DNA from: Aromatoleum bremense
Lineage (GTDB): Bacteria; Pseudomonadota; Gammaproteobacteria; Burkholderiales; Rhodocyclaceae
DNA length: 64,000 nt
NCBI RefSeq assembly: GCF_017894365.1
Contig: NZ_CP059467.1
Coordinates: 3,410,001 to 3,474,000, forward strand
Direction of reading: 5' to 3'
Part shown: in pieces, positions 16,772-24,311 of the stretch
Numbering within the stretch: position 1 is the stretch's first letter
How the letters are laid out: each line of letters begins with the position of its first letter
Program-made: the position numbers and the translations under genes
Notes under the pieces: generated by a model
The model's database searches: none
The model's input: only the letters and a program-made list of their open reading frames with translations
What the model was told of the DNA's origin: nothing

Positions 16772-17162
16772 GCTACGCCTGTTTGTCCATGATGATGCTG
16801 AAGACGATCTGGAAGACCTCTGGGATCAGGAGCCGGAGGCCGCGGCTCGGCTCACAGTGTTCCTTGAAGAACTTGAGGGGAACGAAGACCTTCTGGATAG
16901 GTTGTCGCAGCATGATTATGGTGCACATCGAGGGGCCGATTTCCACGTCAGCAAGTGGCTCGAGCAGTGGAAGAAAGGCAAAGATGTTTGGCGCTTGAAA
17001 GTATGGGATCTTGAAGACAAGGGGATGAGGTATCGCATCGTCTATGCCTTCCTCCCTCGAAAGGGTCAATATCATGTGCTTGGCATTGTGCCAAGGGAGT
17101 TCGACTATGATCCAGGCCACAAAATCTCTCGACGTATCCTCGCTGCCTACGAAAACCTTTGA
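16770..17162 (+). CDS. RelE/HigB-like toxin
   Basis: 130-residue protein of the RelE/ParE superfamily. The core is WRLKVWDLEDKGMRYRIVYAFLPRKGQYHVLGIVPREFDY, the beta-sheet carrying the basic active-site residues. The N-terminus is acidic and helical (VHDDAEDDLEDLWDQEPEAAARL). It precedes and overlaps an HTH antitoxin by 56 bases, the toxin-first order of HigBA-type systems. Mode of action (mRNA cleavage on the ribosome) is inferred from the family. The assigned ATG lies within the -10 box of a strong promoter, so transcripts from that promoter would not contain it. Another promoter, or a downstream non-ATG start, would be needed for full-length toxin. Confidence 0.82.
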   Translation: MLRLFVHDDAEDDLEDLWDQEPEAAARLTVFLEELEGNEDLLDRLSQHDYGAHRGADFHVSKWLEQWKKGKDVWRLKVWDLEDKGMRYRIVYAFLPRKGQYHVLGIVPREFDYDPGHKISRRILAAYENL

Positions 17163-17604
17163 GGGGTTTGTCCGTCCTGTGGGCGTTGTTGAAGCGACCA
17201 CAGTCGCGCAGCCCTGCGTGGTTTTTCGGCTTGAGGATTACACCTCGACCAGGATTGATGCTCCCCCACGCCATAAGTCAGTTGGGGACCTCGTTAACAA
17301 GTGGAGCAAGGACGAGAAGCGCCGCGCCGCTCTTGAGCAGGCACGTGCGTGGTTCGCGGATTCGTTTCATGGGGAGGAGAGCATTACCGTTCGGGCGTTA
17401 CGTTTGCGTAAAGGATGGTCGCAGTCTCAGTTGGCGGACGAACTTGGGACGAGCCAGCCGCACGTTGCACGCATCGAGCGCGGGACTGAGAACGTAACCA
17501 TTGACACGTGTCGGCGTCTGTCGAAGGCTCTCGGGGTAGATATGAACACGCTAGATACAGCTCTTCGTAGGCAGGAAGAGTTAGCAGCCAAGAAGGCCGA
17601 GTGA
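17107..17604 (+). CDS. HTH (Xre/HigA-like) antitoxin
   Basis: 165 residues. The C-terminal half is a classical Cro/C1 HTH: RALRLRKGWSQSQLADELGTSQPHVARIERGTENVTIDTCRRLSKALGV. The N-terminal half (about 85 residues) is less ordered and probably wraps the toxin. The ATG at 17107 has AGGGAG about eight bases upstream and overlaps the toxin's 3' end. It likely neutralises the toxin and binds the CGATATA repeats in front of the toxin gene. The stop overlaps the next ATG (TGATG), so the third gene is co-translated. Confidence 0.85.
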   Translation: MIQATKSLDVSSLPTKTFEGFVRPVGVVEATTVAQPCVVFRLEDYTSTRIDAPPRHKSVGDLVNKWSKDEKRRAALEQARAWFADSFHGEESITVRALRLRKGWSQSQLADELGTSQPHVARIERGTENVTIDTCRRLSKALGVDMNTLDTALRRQEELAAKKAE

Positions 17605-18044
17605 TGCAGCGTCACATCCAGACCATTTTTTGTGATGACATCCGGCACGAGTTGGGGGGCAAAGTATCATTCATAGGTGTTTACTCTGCGCGCTTAATCG
17701 TTCCGGCATTCCCAGTTACGCTGCCCAAGTTATGCGTGGCGGTAAATGCCGTGACGCCTGCTGCGCAGCCGTTTGAGAGGCTCACACTGCGGGTGCTAAA
17801 GGACGATGAGCTTCTGTTTGAAGCAGTTTTTGACGAGAAGCAGCTAGCCGAAACGGTGGAGTCGGCGGTAGACGAAAATCAGAACCACCATGATTCTGTG
17901 CTCGCACTTGGGGCGCATGTGGTGATGTCGCCGTTCCAGATTGGCGGCCCTTGCAGACTTCGAGTCAGAGCGGAGACTGAGGAAGGAGAGTTGAGGGGGC
18001 TCAGTCTCATTGTCGAGCAGGCGCAGGCCGGAGGGGCACAGTAG
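17604..18044 (+). CDS. DUF6941-like protein, third gene of the toxin-antitoxin operon
   Basis: 146 residues. The N-terminus MQRHIQTIFCDDIRHELGGKVSFIGVYS resembles what I remember of the DUF6941 family (CDDIR followed by GKVSxIGVY). Two beta-rich segments follow (LTLRVLKDDELLFEAVF, GPCRLRVRAETEEGELRGLSLIVEQA), as in a small beta-sandwich. There is no signal peptide. Function unknown. Coupling to the antitoxin (TGATG) suggests it belongs to the same transcript, as a third component or a passenger of the island. Confidence 0.65.
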   Translation: MQRHIQTIFCDDIRHELGGKVSFIGVYSARLIVPAFPVTLPKLCVAVNAVTPAAQPFERLTLRVLKDDELLFEAVFDEKQLAETVESAVDENQNHHDSVLALGAHVVMSPFQIGGPCRLRVRAETEEGELRGLSLIVEQAQAGGAQ

Positions 18045-18162
18045 GGCTTTCCCCTGCCGTAGATTCAATGAGACCGGTGGCTTCACGGTTGAGTGCGCAG
18101 CATTACCCTTGAGCCCCAAGAGCGGGTAGTTCGGTAGTCAACTCAGCACCACCAATACCCTC
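18045..18162. other. intergenic, possible junction between island and core genome
   Basis: No gene. The stretch 18119-18155 contains GAGCGGGTAGTTCGGTAGTC and, shortly after, CAGCACCACCA directly before the terminator. This is vaguely like a decayed tRNA 3' end. The hairpin that follows, and then dtd, look like core chromosome. Confidence 0.25.
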
Positions 18163-18187
18163 AAAGCCCGGACTCGCTCCGGGCTTT
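18163..18187 (+). terminator. intrinsic terminator
   Basis: AAAGCCCGGA, 5-base loop CTCGC, TCCGGGCTTT, then GTCTT. A perfect 10-bp stem, usable in both directions, that ends the restriction/toxin operon region. The following 300 bases up to dtd hold no convincing gene. Confidence 0.75.
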
Positions 18188-18496
18188 GTCTTATCTGCCC
18201 GTAACGCCAGCACTGGCGCGGGTTCCAGCGATGCGTGCGAAAGGTGCGGTCGCGTCTGAAACCCTGCATTTGTCATAAATTGCACAAAAATGAGGCAGAG
18301 AGGGCTCTCTACTCTCTGTTTGTGCGAAAGGCGGTTTCGCACGCGCCCTATACGAATCAATGGGTTGCGAAGGCATGTTTGAAACGTGCTTTGGCGGGCG
18401 AGGGCGACCGAGTGCGAGATTATGATGCGAGCAAAACCGTGAACGTCGATTGGGGGCGCGGCGACTCGGGCGGTCGCCCTCGGGAAGGCTGATACG

Positions 18497-18955
18497 ATGC
18501 TGGCACTGGTACAACGGGTCTGCGAGGCGCGCGTCGTCATCGAGGGCGAAGTCGCAGGTCGAATCGGCCACGGGCTGCTGGTGTTCTTGTGTGCCGAGCG
18601 CGGCGACACCGAAGCCGAAGGCGAGCGTCTGCTCGCCAAAATACTCAAGCTGCGCATCTTCTCAGATGCTCAGGGACGCATGAACCGGTCGGTGCAGGAT
18701 GTGGACGGGGGGCTGTTGATCGTGAGTCAATTCACGCTGGCCGCTGACACCTCGGGCGGCAATCGGCCCAGTTTCAGCGGAGCCGCCGCGCCCGCCGACG
18801 GACTGCGCCTGTACGAGGCGTTCGTGCGGCGTGCCCGCGACATGCACCCCGAGGTCGAGAGCGGTCAGTTCGGTGCCGACATGCAAGTTCATCTGGTCAA
18901 CGACGGGCCGGTCACCGTGCCGCTGAGGATCGTGCCGACGGCGCTGCCGGCCTGA
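18497..18955 (+). CDS. dtd: D-aminoacyl-tRNA deacylase
   Basis: 152 residues, the normal length. It hydrolyses D-aminoacyl-tRNAs (and glycyl-tRNA-Ala), recycling tRNA in the cytoplasm. The N-terminal [17 protein letters not shown], the [21 protein letters not shown] segment (SQFTL active-site motif) and the C-terminal [13 protein letters not shown] (cross-subunit Gly-cisPro motif, here with GP) are all intact. It stands directly upstream of def, spacing 38 bases, and the pair is probably one transcript. The start ATG at 18497 lies 12 bases after a GGAAGG site. Confidence 0.96.
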   Translation: MLALVQRVCEARVVIEGEVAGRIGHGLLVFLCAERGDTEAEGERLLAKILKLRIFSDAQGRMNRSVQDVDGGLLIVSQFTLAADTSGGNRPSFSGAAAPADGLRLYEAFVRRARDMHPEVESGQFGADMQVHLVNDGPVTVPLRIVPTALPA

Positions 18956-18993
18956 TCCGATCGTTGTCGTCATTATTTCCAAAGACCGAATCC

Positions 18994-19521
18994 ATGACGA
19001 TCCGCACACTTCTTCGCATGGGCGACCCGCGCCTGCTCCAGCCCGCTGAGCCGGTCGACGCCTTCGGCACGACAGCGCTCGCCGCGCTCGTCGTCGACAT
19101 GTTCGACACGATGGCCGCACATGGTGGCGTGGGGCTTGCCGCGCCACAGATCGGCGTCGGGCTGCAGGTGGTGATATTCGGTTTCGAGCGCAGCGAACGC
19201 TACCCGGACGCTCCACCGGTACCGCAGACGGTCTTGCTGAATCCGGTGATTACCCCGCTCGGCGAACTTGTCGAGGAGGGCTGGGAAGGGTGCCTGTCGG
19301 TTCCCGGACTGCGCGGCATCGTTCCGCGCCACAGCCGCATCCGCTATCAGGGCGTCGGTCCGCAGGGGCAGACGATCAATCGCATTGTCGAAGGTTTTCA
19401 CGCCCGGGTGGTGCAGCACGAGTGCGACCACCTGGCGGGAGTGCTTTACCCGATGCAGGTGCGTGACTTCAGTCGCTTCGGCTACACCGAGGTGTTGTTC
19501 CCCGATCTGGACAAGGCATAG
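18994..19521 (+). CDS. def: peptide deformylase
   Basis: 175 residues. It removes the N-formyl group from nascent proteins. The three motifs are present: [17 protein letters not shown] (metal-binding Cys) and QHECDHLAG (HExxH-type, two metal His and the catalytic Glu). The ATG at 18994 is preferred over an upstream TTG because family members begin close to [14 protein letters not shown]; the ribosome binding site is weak. A second essential-type def is common in betaproteobacteria beside fmt, so this may be the secondary copy next to dtd. Confidence 0.95.
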   Translation: MTIRTLLRMGDPRLLQPAEPVDAFGTTALAALVVDMFDTMAAHGGVGLAAPQIGVGLQVVIFGFERSERYPDAPPVPQTVLLNPVITPLGELVEEGWEGCLSVPGLRGIVPRHSRIRYQGVGPQGQTINRIVEGFHARVVQHECDHLAGVLYPMQVRDFSRFGYTEVLFPDLDKA

Positions 19522-19540
19522 CCCGAGGCGATCCGCATTC

Positions 19541-19687
19541 GTGATCCCGCCCGACGAAGTCGGGATCACCGCGATATGGGCGCAGGGTGCGGGCGGACAG
19601 AACGTGAACAAACTGTTGAATGCGATGCCTCTGCGCTTCGACATTGCCGCCTCGTCCTTGCCAGAGGCGATCCGGGGGGGCGAGTAG
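19541..19687 (+). pseudogene. arfB (peptidyl-tRNA hydrolase / ribosome rescue) fragment
   Basis: 49 codons from a GTG read [23 protein letters not shown] followed by [14 protein letters not shown], then GGE and stop. This is the N-terminal GGQ domain of ArfB (YaeJ). The rest of the protein, including the basic tail needed for ribosome binding, is missing. The frame ends after a run of seven G residues, and no ArfB-like sequence follows in any frame. It lies 19 bases after def. The GGQ motif itself is intact, but the product would be far too short. Confidence 0.8.
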
Positions 19688-19740
19688 GGCGTGGGGCCGG
19701 CCGATGCGGATCTCGGCGCGCTGCGGTAAGCGACAAGGAA

Positions 19741-20106
19741 TCAGGTCCCGTCGAGCAGCTTCGTGCATTCGGCCATCAGTGCGCGGGCGAGGTCTGAATC
19801 GTAGTTGGGGTCGAGGGCTTCCATCATCTCGTGCGCCGTCTGTAGCCCCGCCTCGCGCGACAGCGACCCAGCAAGCTGGCGGGCCAGCTCATCACTGAGC
19901 TCGGACAGGAAGCGGCGATCGGCCAGCGGCAGACTGCGCCCGCTTCGCCCGAGCCACTCCGCGATGAGACTCGCGCCCTGCGCCGCGGTGGGCCACTGCC
20001 CGTGCTCATAGAAGACCGACAGACGCTCGGCCGTCAAGGCGAAGAGCAGCGCGGCGCGAGTGCCGCGGCTGTCGGCGGGGGGAAGGGAAGGGGCCTGCGG
20101 GCGCAT
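19741..20106 (-). CDS. hypothetical protein, 121 aa
   Basis: Predominantly helical, acidic to neutral protein: RAALLFALTAERLSVFYEHGQWPTAAQGASLIAEWLGRSGR, then LPLADRRFLSELSDELARQLAGSLSREAGLQTAHEMMEAL and a C-terminus rich in Asp. No signal peptide, membrane segment or family recognised. The ATG at 20106 is chosen because the sequence upstream is low-quality coding and contains no ribosome binding site; the start remains uncertain. It is convergent with the def/arfB region, and its function cannot be inferred from context. Confidence 0.6.
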   Translation of the reverse strand: MRPQAPSLPPADSRGTRAALLFALTAERLSVFYEHGQWPTAAQGASLIAEWLGRSGRSLPLADRRFLSELSDELARQLAGSLSREAGLQTAHEMMEALDPNYDSDLARALMAECTKLLDGT

Positions 20107-20263
20107 TGATTTGCTTCGTGCGGAAAGTCGCACCGTAGCACGGACGGTGCATGCCAGTGGATCAGGTTTTTTGTGGCGGAATGCCGCAATAGCGTTGGTG
20201 TGTCCAACTTCGGCAGACAACCCAGACCCGCCGCTCGAGCTTTTTCAGACCGGCCATTCGCTC

Positions 20264-20293
20264 CCACACCGTCGCCCTTGGACGACGGTGTGG
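20264..20293 (-). terminator. hairpin downstream of D-tartrate dehydratase gene
   Basis: CCACACCGTCG, 8-base loop, CGACGGTGTGG: a perfect 11-bp stem starting ten bases beyond the tarD stop. There is no U-tract on either side. Confidence 0.55.
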
Positions 20294-20302
20294 ATTCAGC
20301 CC

Positions 20303-21469
20303 CTACTCCGCGAGCTTGCGCATCTCGCAGATCAGGTCGGACTTGCCCTCGAAGCCGATGCCGGGCAGCTCGGGCAGGGTGACGTAGCCGTTCTCCACCT
20401 TGACCCCATCGGGGAAGCCGCCGTAGGGCTGGAACAGGTCGGGGTAGGACTCGTTGCCGCCCAGGCCGAGGCCGGCCGCGATGTTGAGCGACATCTGGTG
20501 GCCACCGTGCGGAATGCAGCGACTGGCCGACCAACCATGTTGCTTGAGCATGTCCAGGGTGCGCAGGTACTCGACCAGTCCATAACTCAATGCGCAGTCG
20601 AACTGCAGCCAGTCGCGATCGGGGCGCATGCCGCCGTAGCGGATCAGGTTGCGCGCATCCTGCATCGAGAACAGGTCTTCGCCGGTTGCCATCGGCTTGT
20701 CGTAGTAGTTACGCAGCGTGGCCTGCAGTTCGAAGTCCAGCGGGTCGCCCGGCTCTTCGTACCAGAACAGGTCGTATTGCGAGAGCGCCTTGGCGTACTG
20801 GATCGCGGTATCCAGATCGAAGCGCCCGTTGGCATCCACCGCCAGCTTCTGGCCGTCCTGCAGCACGCTCAGGATCGCGTCGATCCGGCGCAGGTCGTCA
20901 TTCAGCGATGCGCCGCCGATCTTCTTCTTGACGACCGTGTAGCCGCGGTCGATGTAGCTGCGCATCTCGTCCTTCAGCTTCCCGTGATCCTGACCGGGGT
21001 AGTAATAGCCGCCGGCGGCATACACGAAGATCTTGCGATTCGCCTTGCCGTCGCCATATCGATCGGCCAGCAACTGGAAGAGCGATTTGCCTTCGATCTT
21101 GGCCACCGCGTCCCAGACCGCCATGTCGATGGTGCCGATTGCCACCGAGCGCTCACCATGGCCACCCGGCTTTTCGTTGGTGAACATGCAGTTCCAGATC
21201 TTGTGCGGGTCCAGATTGTTGCCGGTGGCATCGACCAGGCTTTCCGGGTCGGCCTCCAGGATGCGTGGAATGAAACGCTCGCGCATCAGGGTGCCCTGGC
21301 CATAACGGCCGTTGGAGTTGAAGCCATAGCCGATGACCGGTTTGCCGTCGCGGATCACGTCGGTGACGACGGCCACCAGGCTGAGCGTCATCTTGCTGAA
21401 ATCGATGTAGGCGTTGCGGATCGGGGAGCTGATCGGAACGGTCTTCTCGCGAATTTCCACTATTTTCAT
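20303..21469 (-). CDS. tarD: D(-)-tartrate dehydratase (enolase superfamily)
   Basis: 388 residues. It dehydrates D-tartrate to oxaloacetate using Mg2+. The sequence closely follows the characterised Bradyrhizobium enzyme as I remember it: PISSPIRNAYIDFSKMT, NEKPGGHGERSVAIGTIDMAVWD, VVKKKIGGA (KxK catalytic lysine), LAVDANGRF (first metal Asp), FWYEEPGDPLD and TGEDLFS (further metal ligands), GGMRPDRDWLQFD, and CIPHGGHQMSLNIAAGLGLGG with the catalytic His. The ATG at 21469 has AGGAG about seven bases upstream. It is divergent from a LysR gene, its probable regulator. No tartrate transporter is adjacent. Confidence 0.9.
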   Translation of the reverse strand: MKIVEIREKTVPISSPIRNAYIDFSKMTLSLVAVVTDVIRDGKPVIGYGFNSNGRYGQGTLMRERFIPRILEADPESLVDATGNNLDPHKIWNCMFTNEKPGGHGERSVAIGTIDMAVWDAVAKIEGKSLFQLLADRYGDGKANRKIFVYAAGGYYYPGQDHGKLKDEMRSYIDRGYTVVKKKIGGASLNDDLRRIDAILSVLQDGQKLAVDANGRFDLDTAIQYAKALSQYDLFWYEEPGDPLDFELQATLRNYYDKPMATGEDLFSMQDARNLIRYGGMRPDRDWLQFDCALSYGLVEYLRTLDMLKQHGWSASRCIPHGGHQMSLNIAAGLGLGGNESYPDLFQPYGGFPDGVKVENGYVTLPELPGIGFEGKSDLICEMRKLAE

Positions 21470-21576
21470 CTGCGTCTCCTTGAGGGCTCGAAGCTGGTAA
21501 GTCAGCTCCAGTGACGCTAGGATAGTTATAAGCGCTTCCCTCATGTTTCAGCGTGAAGTGACATCACTATTAAACA
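21470..21576. promoter_or_regulatory. divergent promoter region tarD / lysR
   Basis: A 107-base shared control region, AT-richer than its flanks. It contains the dyad AAGCGCTT (21532-21539) beside TTATAAG and an AT-rich stretch before the lysR ATG that lacks an obvious Shine-Dalgarno. The usual LysR T-N11-A half-sites could fit around the dyad; exact sites are not resolved. Confidence 0.45.
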
Positions 21577-22482
21577 ATGCTTAAGACTGCAAGCTTCTCC
21601 GAGCTCGAGTTCTTCGTGCTGCTGAACCGGCTGGGCAGCCTTTCGGCGGCCGCGCGGGCGCTCGACATCACGCCCCCGGCCGCCACGATGCGCTTGGCGG
21701 CGATGGAAAAGCGCATCGGTGCGCGACTGCTCAATCGCAGCACGCGCAAGATCAGCCTGACGCCCGAGGGGGAGATCTACCTCCAGCATGCGAGCCGCCT
21801 GATCGACGAACTGCGGGAGCTGGATGAAATCGTCTCGGGGAACGGCCACGCGCCGCGCGGACGCCTGCGCGTCAATGCGCCGCTCGGATTTGGCCGGACC
21901 GTGATCGCGCCGCTCGTCTCGACCTTCACCGCCCGGCATCCCGAGGTCGAGGTGCAACTGGAGGTCACGGATCGTCCGATCGATCTGATCGAGAAGGGCT
22001 TCGACCTCGCGGTGCGGTTTGGCGAGTTGCCGGACAACCGGATCAATGCGCGCCGGATCATGTCGAATCGGCGCTTTCTCTGCGCCTCGTCCGCCTACCT
22101 GGAAAAACACGGCACGCCGAGGAAGCTGGACGATCTGACCCGGCACCGCTGCATCGTCCATCGGCAGAACGACGATGCGTACGGCGTGTGGCGCTTCCTC
22201 GTCGACGGGCGCACCGAGATCGTCAAGGTCCATGGCACCCTGTCCAGTAACGATGGCGACATCGTCCAGGGCTGGGCGCTGGACGGTCAGGGCATCGTCA
22301 TTCGTTCAGAGTGGGATGTGATCAAGCACCTGGAAAGCGGCCGGCTGCGGCGACTTCTTCCCGAGTTCACGCTGCCGAGCGCGGATCTCTACGCCTACTA
22401 CCCGAGCAAGAAGAATCTGCCTACCCGGGTCAGGACGTTCATCAACTTCCTGGTCGAGCGACTGGCCAGCGAAGCGGCATAG
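21577..22482 (+). CDS. LysR-family transcriptional regulator
   Basis: 301 residues, normal length. The N-terminal winged HTH is FSELEFFVLLNRLGSLSAAARALDITPPAATMRLAAMEKRIGARLLNRSTRKISLTPEG. The C-terminal periplasmic-binding-like effector domain starts at about residue 90 (GRLRVNAPLGFGRTVIAPLV). It belongs to the CrgA/DsdC-like group by its RSTR and LTPEG pattern. Divergent orientation to tarD suggests it activates tartrate dehydratase expression in response to tartrate or a related hydroxy acid. The start has no clear ribosome binding site, so translation may be leaderless or weak. Confidence 0.93.
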   Translation: MLKTASFSELEFFVLLNRLGSLSAAARALDITPPAATMRLAAMEKRIGARLLNRSTRKISLTPEGEIYLQHASRLIDELRELDEIVSGNGHAPRGRLRVNAPLGFGRTVIAPLVSTFTARHPEVEVQLEVTDRPIDLIEKGFDLAVRFGELPDNRINARRIMSNRRFLCASSAYLEKHGTPRKLDDLTRHRCIVHRQNDDAYGVWRFLVDGRTEIVKVHGTLSSNDGDIVQGWALDGQGIVIRSEWDVIKHLESGRLRRLLPEFTLPSADLYAYYPSKKNLPTRVRTFINFLVERLASEAA

Positions 22483-22677
22483 CCGGTCGGTTTATGGCGT
22501 TGCAATCGCAGACAGTTTTCGTGCGGAGATAGCGCCTGCTCTCCGAATCACGCAAGTAATTTCGCTTGCGGGGTGCCGAGGATGTGCACGAGAAGCTCTA
22601 TCGGTATCCTGCGCGCCGGGACTTGACGCGAAGATGGCCGGGCTGCCGCCCGTGAGCGACCGCGTCGAGTGCCTCAG
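22483..22677. other. intergenic between lysR and the IS21 element
   Basis: Nothing recognised: no terminator with a T-run and no gene. The IS left end begins at about 22678. Confidence 0.4.
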
Positions 22678-22720
22678 CGCTCACCAGAATTGACCCGGCT
22701 TCCGCTCAAGTAATTGACCC
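22678..22720. repeat. left end terminal repeats of the IS21 element
   Basis: AATTGACCC at 22688-22696 and 22712-22720, start-to-start distance 24 bases, as in the multiple terminal repeats of IS21-family elements that bind the transposase. Confidence 0.7.
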
Positions 22721-22821
22721 AGCAATCTGAGGTAGGGTCGCCGCCGTGACGGCGGCCGATTGATCTATTTGGCCCGCCTGTCGGACGCTCTCTGGAGGGT
22801 TCCCTCGGCAGAGGTCCGTCC

Positions 22822-23262
22822 ATGCAGAGCAAACAGTGCGCTGGCTGCGGCAAGTTATTCCATCCCCGGCCGCAAACCCCCCGGCAAAGTTACTGCGCGT
22901 CGGCGGCGTGCCAGCGGGAACGGCGACGTCGCTGGCAACTGGCGCGGCGGCAGAGCGATCCCGAGTACCGAGAGAATCAGGCGCGGGCGCAGGCGGCGTG
23001 GGCCGCACAGCATCCCGATTACTGGCGCGAGTACCGGCGTTCGCATCCGGCGTACAGCGACCGTAACCGCCGCCAGCAGCAGGCGCGCGACGCGAGGCGG
23101 GCGGCACGCGTTCTTGCAAAGATGAACGTGTGGACGCGTGAAACGCCCGTGCCCTCAGGGATTTACCGGCTGAGCCCGGCCACGCGTGACGATCTTGCAA
23201 AGATGGACGCGTGGATGGTTCGAATCACTGCGGTTTCAAGCCCTTACGCACCCTCCGGCTGA
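22822..23262 (+). CDS. zinc-ribbon passenger protein of the IS21 element
   Basis: 146 residues. The N-terminus shows KQCAGCGKLFHPRPQTP then YCASAACQRERRRRWQLARR: a Cys2-Cys2 treble-clef or zinc-ribbon followed by a very basic helix, typical of a small DNA-binding protein. The middle is rich in Arg and Gln (RNRRQQQARDARRAARVLAKM). The last 50 residues include two copies of LAKM-type motifs encoded by a repeated CTTGCAAAGA. It is the first gene inside the element; a role in target choice or regulation of transposition is inference. The start ATG is at 22822 with a weak GGAGGG site further up. Confidence 0.65.
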   Translation: MQSKQCAGCGKLFHPRPQTPRQSYCASAACQRERRRRWQLARRQSDPEYRENQARAQAAWAAQHPDYWREYRRSHPAYSDRNRRQQQARDARRAARVLAKMNVWTRETPVPSGIYRLSPATRDDLAKMDAWMVRITAVSSPYAPSG

Positions 23263-23273
23263 TCTTGCAAAGA
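23113..23273 (+). repeat. three copies of CTTGCAAAGA
   Basis: Copies at 23113-23122, 23194-23203 and 23264-23273; the first two extend through ATGRACGYGTGGA. The third lies just before the ParB-like gene, so the set may be binding sites for that protein or a decayed tandem duplication. Confidence 0.45.
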
Positions 23274-23318
23274 GAGGACGTCATCGCCATTCGCAGCGCG
23301 GCTGGGTAGGGTTCGGTC

Positions 23319-24311
23319 ATGGACACCCCGGCCCCCCAGATGCCTGAAGTCGATCTGCACCGCCTCGATCTGCGCTTCGCCGACGCGCGGCTGCTCGAGC
23401 CGCGCGCGATCGAGGCCCTCGCCCGCTCGATCGAGCAAAGCGGCCAACTCATTGCGTGCATCGCCGTCCCCGACGCCGACAGCCAGCGCCTGATCCTGGT
23501 CGACGGCTACCGGCGTGTGCTCGCCCTGCGTCGGCTCGGACGGGACACCGCGCGGGTGGAAGCCTGGGCGTGCGATCTCGCGCAGGCCCTGTTGACGATT
23601 CTCGCGCAAGCCGGCCGCCGACCTTTCGCGGCGCTGGAAGAGGCTCTGCTGCTGCAGGAACTCGTGCGCGGCCAGGGGCTCTCGGAGCGCGAGGTGGCGC
23701 GCCGCTGCGGCCGCGACGTGAGCTGGGTCAGCCGGCGTCTGGAGCTCGTCTGCGGCGTGCCCGAAGCCGTGCTCGCGGCCGTGCGCCAGGGCACGGTTTC
23801 GACCTGGGCGGCGACACGGGTTCTGGCCCCGTTGGCGCGCGCCAACACCGCGCAGGCGACGCAGCTGCTCGCTGCGCTGGCGGCGACGCCGCTGTCCACC
23901 CGAGAGCTGCAGGTCTGGTTCCGGCATTACCTGACGAGCCCGAGTGCCGCCCGCGAGCGCATGGTGGCCCAGCCGCGCCTGTTCATTCAGAGCCTGCGCG
24001 CGCAGGAAGAAGAGCTCGCCGATACGCGCCTTCGCGCCGGGCCGCACGGCCAGTGCGCGGCCGATGTCCGGCAACTCTTGGCGCTGATCAGGCGGCTGCG
24101 TAGCCGGCTGCCGAGCCTGTCCCGCGAAGTGCTTCCCGAATCCCTTCTCGGCGCGCTCGCTCACCTGCGCGCCGCCCTCGATGCGCTGCACTCCGAGCTT
24201 GCGAGGAGCCTTGACCATGACGCCGAGCCAGATTCGCGATGCCGTCCGAACCCTGCAAGCCCAAGGCAAGAGCCTGCGCGAGATCAGCCGTGTGCTCGAG
24301 CTATCGCGTAA
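23319..24311 (+). CDS. ParB/RepB-like nuclease-fold DNA-binding protein, IS21 passenger
   Basis: 330 residues. The N-terminal ParB/Srx fold is seen in LLEPRAIEALARSIEQSGQLIACIAVP and LILVDGYRRVLALRRLG (the GxxR-type nucleotide-binding motif). A KorB-like HTH follows: LSEREVARRCGRDVSWVSRRLELV, near residues 125-148. The C-terminal third is helical. The last 30 residues overlap istA in another frame and may not be conserved. Chromosomal ParB comes with ParA; none is here. Placement directly upstream of istA and overlapping it by 95 bases suggests a role in the transposon, such as DNA capture or regulation. Confidence 0.8.
   Translation: MDTPAPQMPEVDLHRLDLRFADARLLEPRAIEALARSIEQSGQLIACIAVPDADSQRLILVDGYRRVLALRRLGRDTARVEAWACDLAQALLTILAQAGRRPFAALEEALLLQELVRGQGLSEREVARRCGRDVSWVSRRLELVCGVPEAVLAAVRQGTVSTWAATRVLAPLARANTAQATQLLAALAATPLSTRELQVWFRHYLTSPSAARERMVAQPRLFIQSLRAQEEELADTRLRAGPHGQCAADVRQLLALIRRLRSRLPSLSREVLPESLLGALAHLRAALDALHSELARSLDHDAEPDSRCRPNPASPRQEPARDQPCARAIA

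Noticed and set aside
18235..18492. Open frame of 85 codons between the terminator and dtd
   Set aside because: No ribosome binding site, no recognisable similarity, and low coding character; treated as intergenic.
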